Source: JAPPHA01 sp965220985 (GTDB taxonomy: Bacteria > Pseudomonadota > Alphaproteobacteria > Rhodobacterales > Rhodobacteraceae). Taken from it: a stretch of DNA of 64,000 nt. This document shows, piece after piece, positions 1 to 9,406 of the stretch. Each line of letters opens with the position of its first letter. Within the stretch, counting starts at the first letter, position 1. Location: the NCBI GenBank assembly GCA_965220985.1, contig OZ244854.1, positions 2,852,001-2,916,000 on the forward strand. The letters run 5' to 3'. The notes below the pieces were generated by a model. It was given only the letters and a program-made list of their open reading frames with translations. It was not told the DNA's origin and ran no database searches. The position numbers and the translations under genes were made by a program.

Positions 1-352
1 CAGTTTCGTCGATGTTGCACTGAAGGGGTTTGCTCGATCCGTCGTACATGACCGAGGTGAAACCGGCTTCGATCGCCTCGATGCACTCGGATTTTGTGTA
101 TCCGTGGTCGAGATGGGCGACCACGGGGACCGATGCGTCGGCAGCAAGAGTGCGAAACATGGCAGCGAGCACGGGCAGGGGAGTGTGTGCTCGACATCCA
201 GGGCCGGCCTGGAGGATGACCGGAACTTGCTCCGCTTCGGCAGCTTCAACATAGGCTCGCGCGTCTTCCCACCCGAGAACCACGAGACCCGCAACGGCGT
301 AATGGTCCCTGAGCGCGGGCTGAAGGACGTCCCTCAGAGTTGCGAGACTCAT
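1..352 (-). CDS. Class II aldolase, IolJ-type (partial, runs off left edge)
   Basis: Only the first 117 residues are in the window. They read as the N-terminal half of a class II fructose-bisphosphate/tagatose aldolase, with the conserved VVAHLDHG segment whose histidine belongs to the zinc site and the following GFTSVMYDGS segment. Enzymes of this family next to iol genes (IolJ) split 2-deoxy-5-keto-gluconate 6-phosphate into dihydroxyacetone phosphate and malonate semialdehyde. That role is inferred from context. The ATG at 352 overlaps the TGA of iolB by four bases (ATGA), so translation is probably coupled. Without the C-terminus, an ordinary fructose-bisphosphate aldolase cannot be excluded. 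Confidence 0.85.
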   Translation of the reverse strand, partial: MSLATLRDVLQPALRDHYAVAGLVVLGWEDARAYVEAAEAEQVPVILQAGPGCRAHTPLPVLAAMFRTLAADASVPVVAHLDHGYTKSECIEAIEAGFTSVMYDGSSKPLQCNIDET

Positions 353-1191
353 TTGAACTTCGCGACCATGTCGAGAATTCCCGGAATGGTCTTGAGCTGT
401 TCCGAATGGGTCGGTTGAAAATACTGGACCAGACCTCGTTGGCTCAGTCCGCCGAGAATGGTGAAATAGTACATCTCGTAGCCCGGCAAGACCACGCAAG
501 GGTGGTACCCGTTGTCGATGCAGACGGTGGAACCGTCGACCACGTGGTAGGCGTCGCCGGGCTTGTTGTCTTCTCGCTGCAGCATTTGCAGACCCGATCC
601 GTAATTCGGGCGGAAACGGAAATTGTAGGTTTCGTCGTGTCGGGTTTCGTCTGGCAGCCTGTCCGTGTCGTGCTTGTGCGACGGGAAACCGGACCAGCCA
701 CCTGTTCCGACGGTGAACAGCTCCGAAACAAGCAGGCGGCCAACGCGTCCGGCCTGCTTCTGACCGAGTATGTGCTTGATCTTTCTATGGGTTTTGGTTT
801 CGTCCGAGCCGTACTGGACGACATCGAGATCCTCGCCGCGAACGTCGAAAGGTTCGAGCACGTCGTCATGGCGCGCACCTGCAACGAACACCTCCGCATG
901 ATCGCTCGCGCAGGTCATGGCCGCCGTGACGCCGGTCGGGATGTACACACCCTCGGGTTCGCCGTCCCAGACATCCTGTCCCCGGTTGCCGACCTTGTCG
1001 AAAGACCGATTCATGACCTCGACATCAATGGTCCCGGTCGCAGGAACGATGCAGGTCTCGTACCCCGGCACGCGATAATCGAAGGACTCGCCTTCGCGCA
1101 GTTTCACGATGTTGAAATAGTTCAGGGGGACGCGATCGTTGCCGGGCGCGATGATCGGCTCGTTGCGGTTGTCGTGGGGCGGGATGTGCAT
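349..1191 (-). CDS. iolB: 5-deoxy-glucuronate isomerase
   Basis: A 280-residue cupin-type protein matching IolB over its whole length, with the SHKHDTDRLPDE metal-site segment and the DGSTVCIDNGYHPCV segment. IolB converts 5-deoxy-glucuronate to 2-deoxy-5-keto-gluconate in cytosolic myo-inositol degradation. It lies between iolC (30 bp upstream) and an aldolase gene that overlaps its stop codon by 4 bp, so it is a middle gene of a leftward iolD-C-B-aldolase operon. Length is normal for the family and no lesion is visible. Confidence 0.96.
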   Translation of the reverse strand: MHIPPHDNRNEPIIAPGNDRVPLNYFNIVKLREGESFDYRVPGYETCIVPATGTIDVEVMNRSFDKVGNRGQDVWDGEPEGVYIPTGVTAAMTCASDHAEVFVAGARHDDVLEPFDVRGEDLDVVQYGSDETKTHRKIKHILGQKQAGRVGRLLVSELFTVGTGGWSGFPSHKHDTDRLPDETRHDETYNFRFRPNYGSGLQMLQREDNKPGDAYHVVDGSTVCIDNGYHPCVVLPGYEMYYFTILGGLSQRGLVQYFQPTHSEQLKTIPGILDMVAKFK

Positions 1192-1221
1192 GCGTGTCTT
1201 CCTCGTGTGCCGTGTGGGCGA

Positions 1222-2223
1222 TTACGGTTGTGCGGGGCCGTCATTCATGAGGACCGGACCGTCATGCGCGCGCAGGAATTCGTCCAGCGTCGCCGCATCC
1301 GGCATCGCCGGCGCGCAGGCCACCTTGGAAACCACGATGGCGGCACAGGCAGAACCGCGGAGCACCGCATCCTCGATGTCATGGCCTTGCGCAAGCGAGG
1401 AGATGAATCCCCCCATGAACGCGTCTCCCGCACCTGTCGGCTTGAGGACATCGACCGGATAGATCCCCGTCCGGAATTCGCGACCTTCTGCGAGAGTTAT
1501 CGCGCCATGCTCCCCCATCTTGTAGACGACCACCTCGGCGTGATTTCGGGCAAGTTCGCGGGCCATGTCGAGACCTCGCGCATGGTCCCCGGCCATGAAA
1601 CCGAATTCTTCGTCGTTTCCGACCACCACATCGCACGCTCGACCGACTCGCGAATAGACTTCGCACGCAACTTCTGCCGATGGCCAGGAGTACGGCCGAT
1701 GGTCGATGTCGAAGATCAGCGACAGTCCTGCCGATTTCGCGCGCTCCAACGCATGGAAACCGGCACTGCGTGAAGGCTCGGAAGCAAAGACAGTGCCGGT
1801 GGTGATGAAAGCGCCGTAACCGCGATAATCGGGCCGCTCGACGTCGGCGATGCTGAGCTCGAAATCCGCTGCTCCATTGCGATAGATGACCGATTGGTGG
1901 TCCTCCGTCCTGCTTTCGACAACGGCGAGGGAGGTTCGGGCCTGTCCGCCGACAAATGTGACGTATTGGCGGTCGATCCCGTAATGATCCAGCTGGTTGA
2001 CCACATATCTGCCGATGGCGTCATCGGAAACAGGCGTCACCAAAGACGCTTCTCCACCGAACCTGGTGATAGCCACGCCGATATTGGCTGCCGATCCGCC
2101 AAGCGCCGCGAAGAAATGAGTGGCCTCTTCGGTTCGAACGCCGGGAGGATCCGGATAGAAGTCCATGCCGCCGCGCCCGACAATCAGGAAACGGTTTTTC
2201 GCGAGATTGTCGAGAAGGCTCAT
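1222..2223 (-). CDS. iolC: 5-dehydro-2-deoxygluconokinase (PfkB family)
   Basis: A 333-residue PfkB-fold sugar kinase. The N-terminus carries the glycine-rich LGGSAANIGVA segment and the C-terminal part has the ATP/anion-hole motif PTGAGDAFMGGF near residue 264 with its catalytic aspartate. IolC phosphorylates 2-deoxy-5-keto-gluconate. The identification rests on the fold plus its place between iolD and iolB. I chose the ATG at 2223 (MSLLDNLAKN); an upstream in-frame start would add 13 residues that do not look like the family. About 100 bp with no obvious signal separates it from iolD. Confidence 0.93.
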   Translation of the reverse strand: MSLLDNLAKNRFLIVGRGGMDFYPDPPGVRTEEATHFFAALGGSAANIGVAITRFGGEASLVTPVSDDAIGRYVVNQLDHYGIDRQYVTFVGGQARTSLAVVESRTEDHQSVIYRNGAADFELSIADVERPDYRGYGAFITTGTVFASEPSRSAGFHALERAKSAGLSLIFDIDHRPYSWPSAEVACEVYSRVGRACDVVVGNDEEFGFMAGDHARGLDMARELARNHAEVVVYKMGEHGAITLAEGREFRTGIYPVDVLKPTGAGDAFMGGFISSLAQGHDIEDAVLRGSACAAIVVSKVACAPAMPDAATLDEFLRAHDGPVLMNDGPAQP

Positions 2224-2325
2224 GGCTGGACGGGAAAAGCGACTGCGATCAGTAACGGGCAACAGGAATCGCGGTCATTGCTGCATGACCCCTGATCTTT
2301 CCAGACTTCGATGACCATTCCCGAT

Positions 2326-4197
2326 CTACACGCCTGGCCGCTGTTTGGCTCTGACGGACTCGATCTCCGCATGCGCATTGCGGACTCGCTCGCTTTCGCT
2401 GACCTCGGGCGTTCCGAGTTCCCACCAAGCATGCCCCTCATCGGTCCAGCCTTCGTACGGATCGACCTTCATGGCGATCACGTAAGTCCGATCCGATTGC
2501 CGGGCGCGTTCGAATGCCGCGCCAAGCTCGCTCGCGCGTTCAACCGTTTCACCGTTGGCGCCCATGGAGCGAGCATGCATCTCAAAATCGACATGGAAGG
2601 GTTCGACGCCCAGCCGGCAATCGGCGATCAGATTGTTGAAGGATTCGTTGCCGGTGTTGTTCTGGAGCTTGTTGATGACCGCAAATCCGCCGTTGTCGAG
2701 AACGAGGATGATCAGTTTCTTGCCGGAGAGAACGGACGAGTAGATGTCGGAGTTCATCATCAGATACGAGCCGTCCCCGACAAAAACCACGGTCTCGGCA
2801 TCTGGTTCCGCTTCGGATTGCGCGATGCGCGCTCCCCATCCGCCGGAAATCTCGTAACCCATGCACGAATAGCCGAATTCAAGATCGATTGTCCCCGCTT
2901 CGAGCGTGCGCCAGTTCGCGGTGATTTCTGCCGGGAGCCCGCCGGCGGCGGAGACGATCCTGTCGCGCTTTCCGCACAGTCCGTTGACCACGCCGACAGC
3001 TTGCGCATAGGAATTCGGCCGATTGCCCGTCCTGACATTGCCTTCGACATACTCGTCCCATTCAGCCCGCTCCGATTTGGCGAACTTCGACCAGGCCTCG
3101 GGTGCCCTGTAGTCGCCGATGGCTTCGATCAGAGCGTTGATTCCCAGTTTCGCGTCGCCGACAACCGAAAGCGATCGATGCTTCTGGGCGTCGTGTCTTG
3201 CCGTGTTCAGCGAAATCAGGCGAGCCGAGCGGTCGAAAGCGGTCCATGAACCGGTGGTGAAGTCCTGAAGCCTCGTTCCAATGGCGATGATCACGTCGGC
3301 CTTTTCTCCGACCGCATTGGCAGAGTTCGATCCGGTCACGCCGATGGGGCCGATGTTGAGCGGGTCGTCCGCAACGAGGTTGGCCCGCCCTGCGATGGTT
3401 TCCACAACGGGAATGTTGTGCTCGTGGGCAAGCTTGCCGAGTTCGGGGACAGCCTTTGAATACTGGACCCCGCCTCCCGCGATGATCAGGGGTCGTTCGG
3501 CGGTCTTGAGCAAGTCCGCTGCCGCCACGACCTCGTGCTCGTCTGGTGGTTGGCGCCTGACGCGATGAACGGTCTCTTCAAACAACTCGATCGGATAGTC
3601 GTAAGCCCAACCCTGCACGTCTTGCGGGAGGCCGAGAAAAACCGGGCCGCAATCGGACGGATCGAGCAGTGTCGCGAGCGCGTTCGGCAGTGACGAAATG
3701 ATCTGTGCGGGATGGGTGATCCTGTCCCAGTAGCGGGTCACGGCACGGAAGGCGTCATTGACCCCGTCGACAGGGTTGTCGAAGTGTTCGAGCTGTTGAA
3801 GGACGGGGTCGGGCAGCCTCGTGACATAGGTGTCGCCGCACAGAAGCAATACCGGCAATCGATTGGCATGGGCGGTCGCTGCTGCCGTCACGAGGTTGGA
3901 CGTCCCTGGACCAGCAGATGCCGTGCAGAACATGAACCGTTGCCGAAGGTGGTATTTCGCGTAGGCAGTGGCGGCGAGTCCCATGCCCTGCTCGTTCTGC
4001 CCGCGATAGAGCGGCAGTTCGTCGCGATGTTGATACAAGGCTTCGCCGAGACAGGTGACATTGCCATGCCCGAAGATGGCGAATCCGCCTCCGCAAAGGC
4101 GAACGCGTCCAGCATCGGTGTCGACAAACTGGTTCGCCAGGTAGCGCACGATTGCTTGGGTGGTCGTCAAACGAACAGTATCTTTGCTGGTGCTCAT
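2326..4197 (-). CDS. iolD: 3D-(3,5/4)-trihydroxycyclohexane-1,2-dione acylhydrolase
   Basis: A 623-residue thiamine-diphosphate enzyme that opens the ring of the inositol-derived trione to give 5-deoxy-glucuronate. Visible landmarks are the N-terminal YRGQNEQGMG segment, whose Glu69 would activate the cofactor, a central Rossmann-like domain, and the C-terminal ThDP/Mg motif starting with GDGSYLMMNSD near residue 472 and ending LDNGG. The ATG at 4197 is preceded by a strong GGGAGGAG Shine-Dalgarno, which settles it over a start seven codons upstream. It is the first gene of the leftward iol operon and faces a divergent dehydrogenase gene across 269 bp containing nested dyads. Confidence 0.95.
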   Translation of the reverse strand: MSTSKDTVRLTTTQAIVRYLANQFVDTDAGRVRLCGGGFAIFGHGNVTCLGEALYQHRDELPLYRGQNEQGMGLAATAYAKYHLRQRFMFCTASAGPGTSNLVTAAATAHANRLPVLLLCGDTYVTRLPDPVLQQLEHFDNPVDGVNDAFRAVTRYWDRITHPAQIISSLPNALATLLDPSDCGPVFLGLPQDVQGWAYDYPIELFEETVHRVRRQPPDEHEVVAAADLLKTAERPLIIAGGGVQYSKAVPELGKLAHEHNIPVVETIAGRANLVADDPLNIGPIGVTGSNSANAVGEKADVIIAIGTRLQDFTTGSWTAFDRSARLISLNTARHDAQKHRSLSVVGDAKLGINALIEAIGDYRAPEAWSKFAKSERAEWDEYVEGNVRTGNRPNSYAQAVGVVNGLCGKRDRIVSAAGGLPAEITANWRTLEAGTIDLEFGYSCMGYEISGGWGARIAQSEAEPDAETVVFVGDGSYLMMNSDIYSSVLSGKKLIILVLDNGGFAVINKLQNNTGNESFNNLIADCRLGVEPFHVDFEMHARSMGANGETVERASELGAAFERARQSDRTYVIAMKVDPYEGWTDEGHAWWELGTPEVSESERVRNAHAEIESVRAKQRPGV

Positions 4198-4320
4198 GTC
4201 TCCTCCCGAAAGGCCCAACCATTGGCGATCACTTTGAACCTAACCGCTTGCCCGGACCAAAAAAACACCGATTGCCCGACGTCCGCAGGCCTCGGCGCAA
4301 CTGCCGTTCCGCATTCATCT

Positions 4321-4358
4321 GCAATTCAACTGCAACTGCGTTGAAGAATACGAATTGC
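4321..4358. promoter_or_regulatory. Nested inverted repeats between divergent iolD and dehydrogenase genes
   Basis: An inner dyad TTCAAC / GTTGAA (4325-4330 and 4340-4345, 9-bp spacer) lies inside an outer dyad GCAATTC / GAATTGC (4321-4327 and 4352-4358). Both are perfect. The position in the shared control region of two divergent inositol-type genes makes it a good candidate operator. No iol regulator gene is in the window apart from a LacI protein 28 kb away. Confidence 0.5.
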
Positions 4359-4466
4359 GAGGTACATTGGAAACAGGTTTTTTGGTCGGTGAAGCCGGAC
4401 CATGGGCGAAATCGACGGCGGCAATGCATGCTGCGTGTTGTGGCCGGTACACAGAGCGAGGTCATC

Positions 4467-5594
4467 ATGAGACGGGAAATCGGTATCGGGATTGTCGGTG
4501 GCGGTTACATGGGCAAGGCGCACTCGGTTGCCATGGCTGCGGTTGGTGCCGTTTTTGACACGCAGCTGCGCCCTCGCATGGAGATGATTGCGGCATCCAC
4601 GCCAGAATCAGCAAATCGCTATCGAGAGATGTACGGGTTCTCGCGTTCCACTGCGGATTACCGCGAACTGGTGGACGATCCGGCCGTCGAAGCAATCGTC
4701 ATTGCGACGCCTCAGTCGATGCATCGCGTGATTGCCGAGCGCGCATTCGGGCTCGGGAAACCCGTCTTTTGCGAGAAGCCCCTCGGAGAATCGCTCGCGG
4801 ACAGCCGCGCAATGATCGATGCGGCCGCGGCTGCCGGGGTGACCAACATGGTCGGGTTCAATTACATCCGGACGCCTGCTTCGCAATTCGCGCGCGACCT
4901 GGTGGCGGCAGGCGAGATCGGCGATATCACCTGGTTTCGGGGGGAACACACCGAGGACGGCCTTGCTGATCCAAAGGAGCCGGCAAACTGGCGGACGACC
5001 GGTCAGAGCACCGGCACGCTTGGCGACCTCGCTCCGCACATGGTCAATGCGACGCTCGCATTCATGGGCGGCATTCGCGAACTCGTCGGGATGTACGAGA
5101 CAGTGGTGCACGAAAGACCGGCCTCAGACGGGAAGGGAATGTCAACTGTCGACAACGACGATCAGGCGCAGGCCATGTGTCGGTTCGAGTCGGGTGCGAT
5201 GGGACATCTGTTCTTCAGCCGCGTCGCGACCGGTCGGAAGATGGGGTATCGATACGAGATCACAGGGACCAAGGGTGCGATCCGTTTTGATCAGGAGGAT
5301 CAGAATGCGGTTTGGCTTTACCGTTCCGACGGTCCTGAAGCGAATCGCGGTTTCACGAAGATTCTGACGGGACCGAGCCACCCGGATTTTCTTCCGTTCT
5401 GTCAGGGTGCTGGTCACGGGACCGGGTACCAGGATCAGATCATCATCGAGGCCAAGGACTTCCTCGAAGCGATTGCGACCGGACGCCCGGTCTGGCCGAC
5501 TTTTGTCGATGGTCACGAGGTCAATCGCGTCACCGTTGCAATTCGCGAGTCGGCGAAGCGCGGTTCATGGGTTTCGTTGTCGGAGTTTGAGTAG
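4467..5594 (+). CDS. Gfo/Idh/MocA family NAD(P)-dependent dehydrogenase (inositol-type)
   Basis: A 375-residue oxidoreductase with an N-terminal Rossmann motif (GIVGGGYMGKAH) and the family's CEKPLG catalytic-lysine segment, followed by the alpha/beta substrate domain. Members oxidise cyclitols or sugars at one hydroxyl; myo-inositol 2-dehydrogenase (IolG) belongs here. Being divergent from iolD and sharing its control region, it probably supplies the inosose or a related oxidation step, but the substrate cannot be read from sequence. The ATG at 4467 follows a GCGAGG site. The longer open frame upstream runs through the promoter region and is not coding. Confidence 0.88.
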   Translation: MRREIGIGIVGGGYMGKAHSVAMAAVGAVFDTQLRPRMEMIAASTPESANRYREMYGFSRSTADYRELVDDPAVEAIVIATPQSMHRVIAERAFGLGKPVFCEKPLGESLADSRAMIDAAAAAGVTNMVGFNYIRTPASQFARDLVAAGEIGDITWFRGEHTEDGLADPKEPANWRTTGQSTGTLGDLAPHMVNATLAFMGGIRELVGMYETVVHERPASDGKGMSTVDNDDQAQAMCRFESGAMGHLFFSRVATGRKMGYRYEITGTKGAIRFDQEDQNAVWLYRSDGPEANRGFTKILTGPSHPDFLPFCQGAGHGTGYQDQIIIEAKDFLEAIATGRPVWPTFVDGHEVNRVTVAIRESAKRGSWVSLSEFE

Positions 5595-5964
5595 CGCAAG
5601 GCTAGAGGGTCCCGTTTCCTTGTTCACCTGTCGGCCTGACCTGACAAAGATGAGGGAGCCCACGGGCGTCACAGCTTGACTCCGTGGTGGTGGGGCAAGG
5701 ACGACGGTCAGGAGTCAGGTTTGACAGTTGCAGATGATGCGGCCTCGCTGGCGTGGAGTCCGAGATACGCGAATGCCGCGCAATTCCATCTCGTTCCGAA
5801 GAATTTCGGTGCCCCTCGGCGGAAACCTTGGATCGAAATCGAAAGCAAATCTCTACTGGGGGAACAAAAAAATCGCTTGCTTTGGGGTATTGCGTGCTTA
5901 GGTCATGGTTGCTATTGTTCAAGAAGTCGTGATCGGACGCCATGTTTTGCTGGGAGATGACACC
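5595..5964. other. Intergenic region upstream of the DUF1302-DUF1329-YCF48-RND module
   Basis: This 370-bp gap separates the dehydrogenase from the export-type module. I found no terminator with a T tract and no convincing sigma-70 promoter. The last part (about 5850-5910) is visibly A+T-richer and probably carries the promoter. A GGGAG ribosome site at 5952-5956 serves the next gene. Confidence 0.4.
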
Positions 5965-7998
5965 ATGCCGAACCCACGTTGTCGGACTTTTGGTTTGCGA
6001 AAGGGGGGACGGCAATGTCGCAGCGCCGACAGTCGACCCACCTACACGATTGCCAAGGCAACATTTTCATCGACCGCCGTTTTGGCCGCATTGTCCCTTG
6101 GGTTAAGTGCCTCGACGGCACACGCGATCGAGTTCAGTTCAGGTGGCGTGTATGGATCGGTTGATACCACGGTCTCTCACGGCATTTTGTATCGGATCGA
6201 GAATCCGGATCCCGACCAGTTGTCCAGTGCAAATGGCAATGACGGGAATTACAATTATGAGCGTGGCATCGTCAGCAACGTGTCGAAGTTCACGACTGAC
6301 TTCAGTCTCGAAACGGACGCGAACGACTTTTCGGCTTTTGCCAGGATCACGGGCTTCTATGACTTTGAAAACAGCAAAAGCGATCGAGCAAGGACGCCAC
6401 TGAGCGACGCGGCCAAGTCGGCTGTCGGAAGCGATGTCGAGCTTCTCGACCTCTACGGAACCTGGGCAACGGACGTGGCTGGCATGCCTGTCGATCTGCG
6501 TTTGGGTCAGTTCGTGCTGAATTGGGGCGAGAGCACGTACATTCAAAATGGCATTAACGTCATCAACCCCTATGACGTGAGCAAGTTGAGATTGCCAGGA
6601 TCCGAACTTCGTGAAGGTTTGTTGCCGGTCGCCATGGCCGCTGCGACCGTGTATCCGTCAGATTCGCTGTCGATCGAAGGATTTGTCCAACTCGATTGGG
6701 AGCCGACCAAGATTGACCCGGTCGGAACGTTTTTCTCGACTGTCGACCATGCGGGTGCCGGCGCGGAAAAAACTTTCGTTGCGTTGCCTGGCATGACGGT
6801 AACGGATCAAGGGCTGAACGCGAAATCAAAATACGGTTTGGAGGATGTTGTTGCACAGATCAATGAAGATTTCGCTGCGGTTACCCCCAATCCGATAACG
6901 GCAATTAAATTTCCCGATCCGGACTTCATGACGTTGCGGCGCACGGCAGACCAGGAACCCGGAAATAAGGGGCAGTACGGTTTGGCGGCTCGCCTGTTTG
7001 CGGAGAGGCTGAATGACACGGAGTTTGGTGTCTATTTCATTCGTTACCACAATCGGCTTCCGGTCGTCAGCGCGATGACAGCGCCTGCAACCGCAGTACA
7101 GGCAGGACTCGCCGCCGCTAACGCAGTCTCGGCCACTGGTTCGAATACCCAGGCGCAGGTTCTTGCGAATGTCACTACGCAAGTGACTGATGAGGGCAAA
7201 ATTGACCCGGTGACTGAAGAGGCCGCTTTTAAGAAAGAAGTTAGTGACAGGGTCAAGGCGAGAATGAAGCTGATCGCGACGGTTGTGGCAGTTGACACGT
7301 ACAGCGAACACAGTCGGTATTTTCTTGAGTACCCAAAAGATCAGACAGTTTTCGGGTTGAGCTTCAACACGCTGCTCGGGTCGACAGGGTGGGCAGTGCA
7401 GGGCGAGATGTCCTTCCGCCCCGACGTGCCCCTGCAGAGAGCAGAACGGATTGTGCTCGGGGAGGGGCTGTCTCCGATCACGACGGCATTGGAAAAAGGA
7501 TATGATGCGAACTACGAACCGGGTGTCATTCAAGGTTACATTGAACGCTCGGTTACCCAGTTGCAGGCGACGGCGACAAAGTCTTTCGGTCCGATGATCG
7601 GGTCGGACGGCGGGATTCTCTTGGCAGAACTGGGTGTCCTCCATATTCACGACATGCCCGATGCGCCAATCGAGAGCCCAGCAGATGGCACCACCGAAAA
7701 TCGTCGGGATGCCGATGCAAATTCGTTCGGCTATCGCTTGGCGACACGGATGGACTATCATGGTGCCGTCGGGGCGGTGAACTTGTTCCCGTACGCCCAG
7801 TACCAGCATGACTTCCGGGGCAACAGCCCCAGTCCCATTGGGCCATTCGTGGAAGGTCGCAAAGGGCTGACGCTTGGGGTCAAGGCGGACTATATCAGTC
7901 AATGGGAGTTCGACGCAGGCGTGTCGTTCATGTGGGGAGATGGCAACGATCTAAGAGATCGGGATTTCTTCTACTCGTCGATCAAGTATTCGTTCTGA
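5965..7998 (+). CDS. DUF1302 family outer-membrane-like protein
   Basis: A 677-residue secreted protein of the DUF1302 family. The signal peptide has a long arginine/lysine-rich leader, then a hydrophobic stretch and a likely cleavage after STAHA near residue 54. The mature part starts with FSSGGVYGSVDTTVSHG, contains LRLGQFVLNWGESTYIQNG, and ends in an aromatic strand finishing IKYSF, as expected for an outer-membrane beta-barrel. Family members recur with DUF1329, YCF48-like and MMPL/RND genes, exactly the order found here, and are thought to handle hydrophobic compounds. The ATG at 5965 has a GGGAG site 8 bp upstream. By eye the middle of the gene is A+T-richer than its neighbours. Substrate unknown. 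Confidence 0.88.
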   Translation: MPNPRCRTFGLRKGGRQCRSADSRPTYTIAKATFSSTAVLAALSLGLSASTAHAIEFSSGGVYGSVDTTVSHGILYRIENPDPDQLSSANGNDGNYNYERGIVSNVSKFTTDFSLETDANDFSAFARITGFYDFENSKSDRARTPLSDAAKSAVGSDVELLDLYGTWATDVAGMPVDLRLGQFVLNWGESTYIQNGINVINPYDVSKLRLPGSELREGLLPVAMAAATVYPSDSLSIEGFVQLDWEPTKIDPVGTFFSTVDHAGAGAEKTFVALPGMTVTDQGLNAKSKYGLEDVVAQINEDFAAVTPNPITAIKFPDPDFMTLRRTADQEPGNKGQYGLAARLFAERLNDTEFGVYFIRYHNRLPVVSAMTAPATAVQAGLAAANAVSATGSNTQAQVLANVTTQVTDEGKIDPVTEEAAFKKEVSDRVKARMKLIATVVAVDTYSEHSRYFLEYPKDQTVFGLSFNTLLGSTGWAVQGEMSFRPDVPLQRAERIVLGEGLSPITTALEKGYDANYEPGVIQGYIERSVTQLQATATKSFGPMIGSDGGILLAELGVLHIHDMPDAPIESPADGTTENRRDADANSFGYRLATRMDYHGAVGAVNLFPYAQYQHDFRGNSPSPIGPFVEGRKGLTLGVKADYISQWEFDAGVSFMWGDGNDLRDRDFFYSSIKYSF

Positions 7999-8009
7999 GG
8001 GCAATTGCG

Positions 8010-9371
8010 ATGAAACCACTGAAGCTTCGAATTGGCTGCGCGCTCGTTCTCGGGTTCCTGATCGCGAGCCCTGCAGCCGCAGAACTGTCGGCCGACCAGA
8101 TCGCCCGTTTGGGTCGTGATCTCACGCCTCTGGGCGGGGAGCGCGCCGGAAATGCCAGCGGCACGATACCGGCTTGGACAGGGGGCATAACGTCTCCGCC
8201 ATCTGGATACGCGTTGGGCGACCACCACCCTGATCCGTATGCGTCTGACCGACCGCTCTACACGGTGACCGGCGAGAACATGGACCGGTACAGCAACCTG
8301 CTGAGCGTCGGCCACCAAGCCATGCTCGAGCGCTACCCCAGTTTCTCGATGACCGTCTATCCGACCCGGCGCAGCGCATCTGCCCCTCAGCGGATCTATG
8401 ATGCAACACGTCAAGTTGCGGCAACAGCAAGGCTTGTTGACGATGGCAACGGTGTCGCCGGTTCCGTCATCGGAATTCCATTTCCGATTCCGAGTAACGG
8501 TTTGGAAGTCATCTGGAACCACCTGTTGCGGTATCGTGGCGAAACGGTCAGTTGCGAACTGGGGCAGGCGGCAGTCACGCGCAGCGGCGATTACACCCTC
8601 GTCAGGTACGGGGTGGACGTCGAAATGCGCTATTCGTTGCCGGGCATGACCGAAGAGCGGCTTGGAAACATCATACTGTATTTCAAGCAATCCGTTCTGG
8701 CACCCGCGCGGTTGGCAGGCGGACTTCTGCTCGTTCACGAGACGATCAACCAGGTCCGCGAACCCCGCAGCGCGTGGGTCTACAACCCCGGCCAGCGACG
8801 GGTGCGGCGTGCGCCGAATGTCGCCTATGACAATCCCGGAACGAGTACCGACGGGCTCCGGACCGCCGATCAGTTCGACATGTTCAACGGAGCGGTGGAT
8901 CGCTACGACTGGAATCTTGTCGGCAAACGCGAGATGATCGTGCCTTACAACGCGTACGGGTTGCACAGCGACGAGTTGTCGAACTCGGACATTTTGACCC
9001 CGCTTCACGTCAATCCTGAGCATGCGCGTTACGAAGTTCACCGCGTGTGGGTTGTTGATGCGACGCTGAAGGATGGCGAACGCCACCTTTACAAGCGCCG
9101 AACGTTCTATGTTGACGAAGACTCGTGGCAGATCCTCGTTGCGGACAATTACGACAACAGGGATCAGTTGTGGCGCGTGTCCGAAGGCCACGTCATCAAC
9201 TACTACGAGAAACCGTTGATGTGGACGACCCTCGAGGTGCACACGGACCTCCAATCCGGTCGCTACATCGCACTCGGTCTGGACAACGACGCCGACATCT
9301 GTGTTTTCGATTCCGAATACACATCGCGTGACTTTTCGCCGGCGTCGCTGCGTCGAGCAGGTCGTCGATAA
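8010..9371 (+). CDS. DUF1329 family secreted protein
   Basis: A 453-residue protein of the DUF1329 family, whose fold has been related to the LolA/LolB lipoprotein carriers. The signal peptide is clear (LVLGFLIASPAAA, cleavage near residue 25), followed by the family-typical LTPLGGERAGNASGTIPAWTGG segment. The C-terminal half contains an R-R-F-Y-V-D-E-D type strand (YKRRTFYVDEDSWQ), also typical. It starts 11 bp after the DUF1302 gene, so the two are certainly co-transcribed. A periplasmic chaperone or carrier of a lipid-like cargo is the natural inference. I chose the ATG at 8010 because it begins the signal peptide. Confidence 0.9.
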   Translation: MKPLKLRIGCALVLGFLIASPAAAELSADQIARLGRDLTPLGGERAGNASGTIPAWTGGITSPPSGYALGDHHPDPYASDRPLYTVTGENMDRYSNLLSVGHQAMLERYPSFSMTVYPTRRSASAPQRIYDATRQVAATARLVDDGNGVAGSVIGIPFPIPSNGLEVIWNHLLRYRGETVSCELGQAAVTRSGDYTLVRYGVDVEMRYSLPGMTEERLGNIILYFKQSVLAPARLAGGLLLVHETINQVREPRSAWVYNPGQRRVRRAPNVAYDNPGTSTDGLRTADQFDMFNGAVDRYDWNLVGKREMIVPYNAYGLHSDELSNSDILTPLHVNPEHARYEVHRVWVVDATLKDGERHLYKRRTFYVDEDSWQILVADNYDNRDQLWRVSEGHVINYYEKPLMWTTLEVHTDLQSGRYIALGLDNDADICVFDSEYTSRDFSPASLRRAGRR

Positions 9372-9406
9372 TCGACTGAGACAGATTCAGGCAAATCAGT
9401 CCCGTC

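Noticed and set aside
340..1773. Long open frame on the plus strand opposite iolB and iolC
   Set aside because: It is antisense to two clearly identified enzymes, crosses both of them, and its protein is Arg/Val/His-rich with no family features; typical shadow of GC-rich codon bias.
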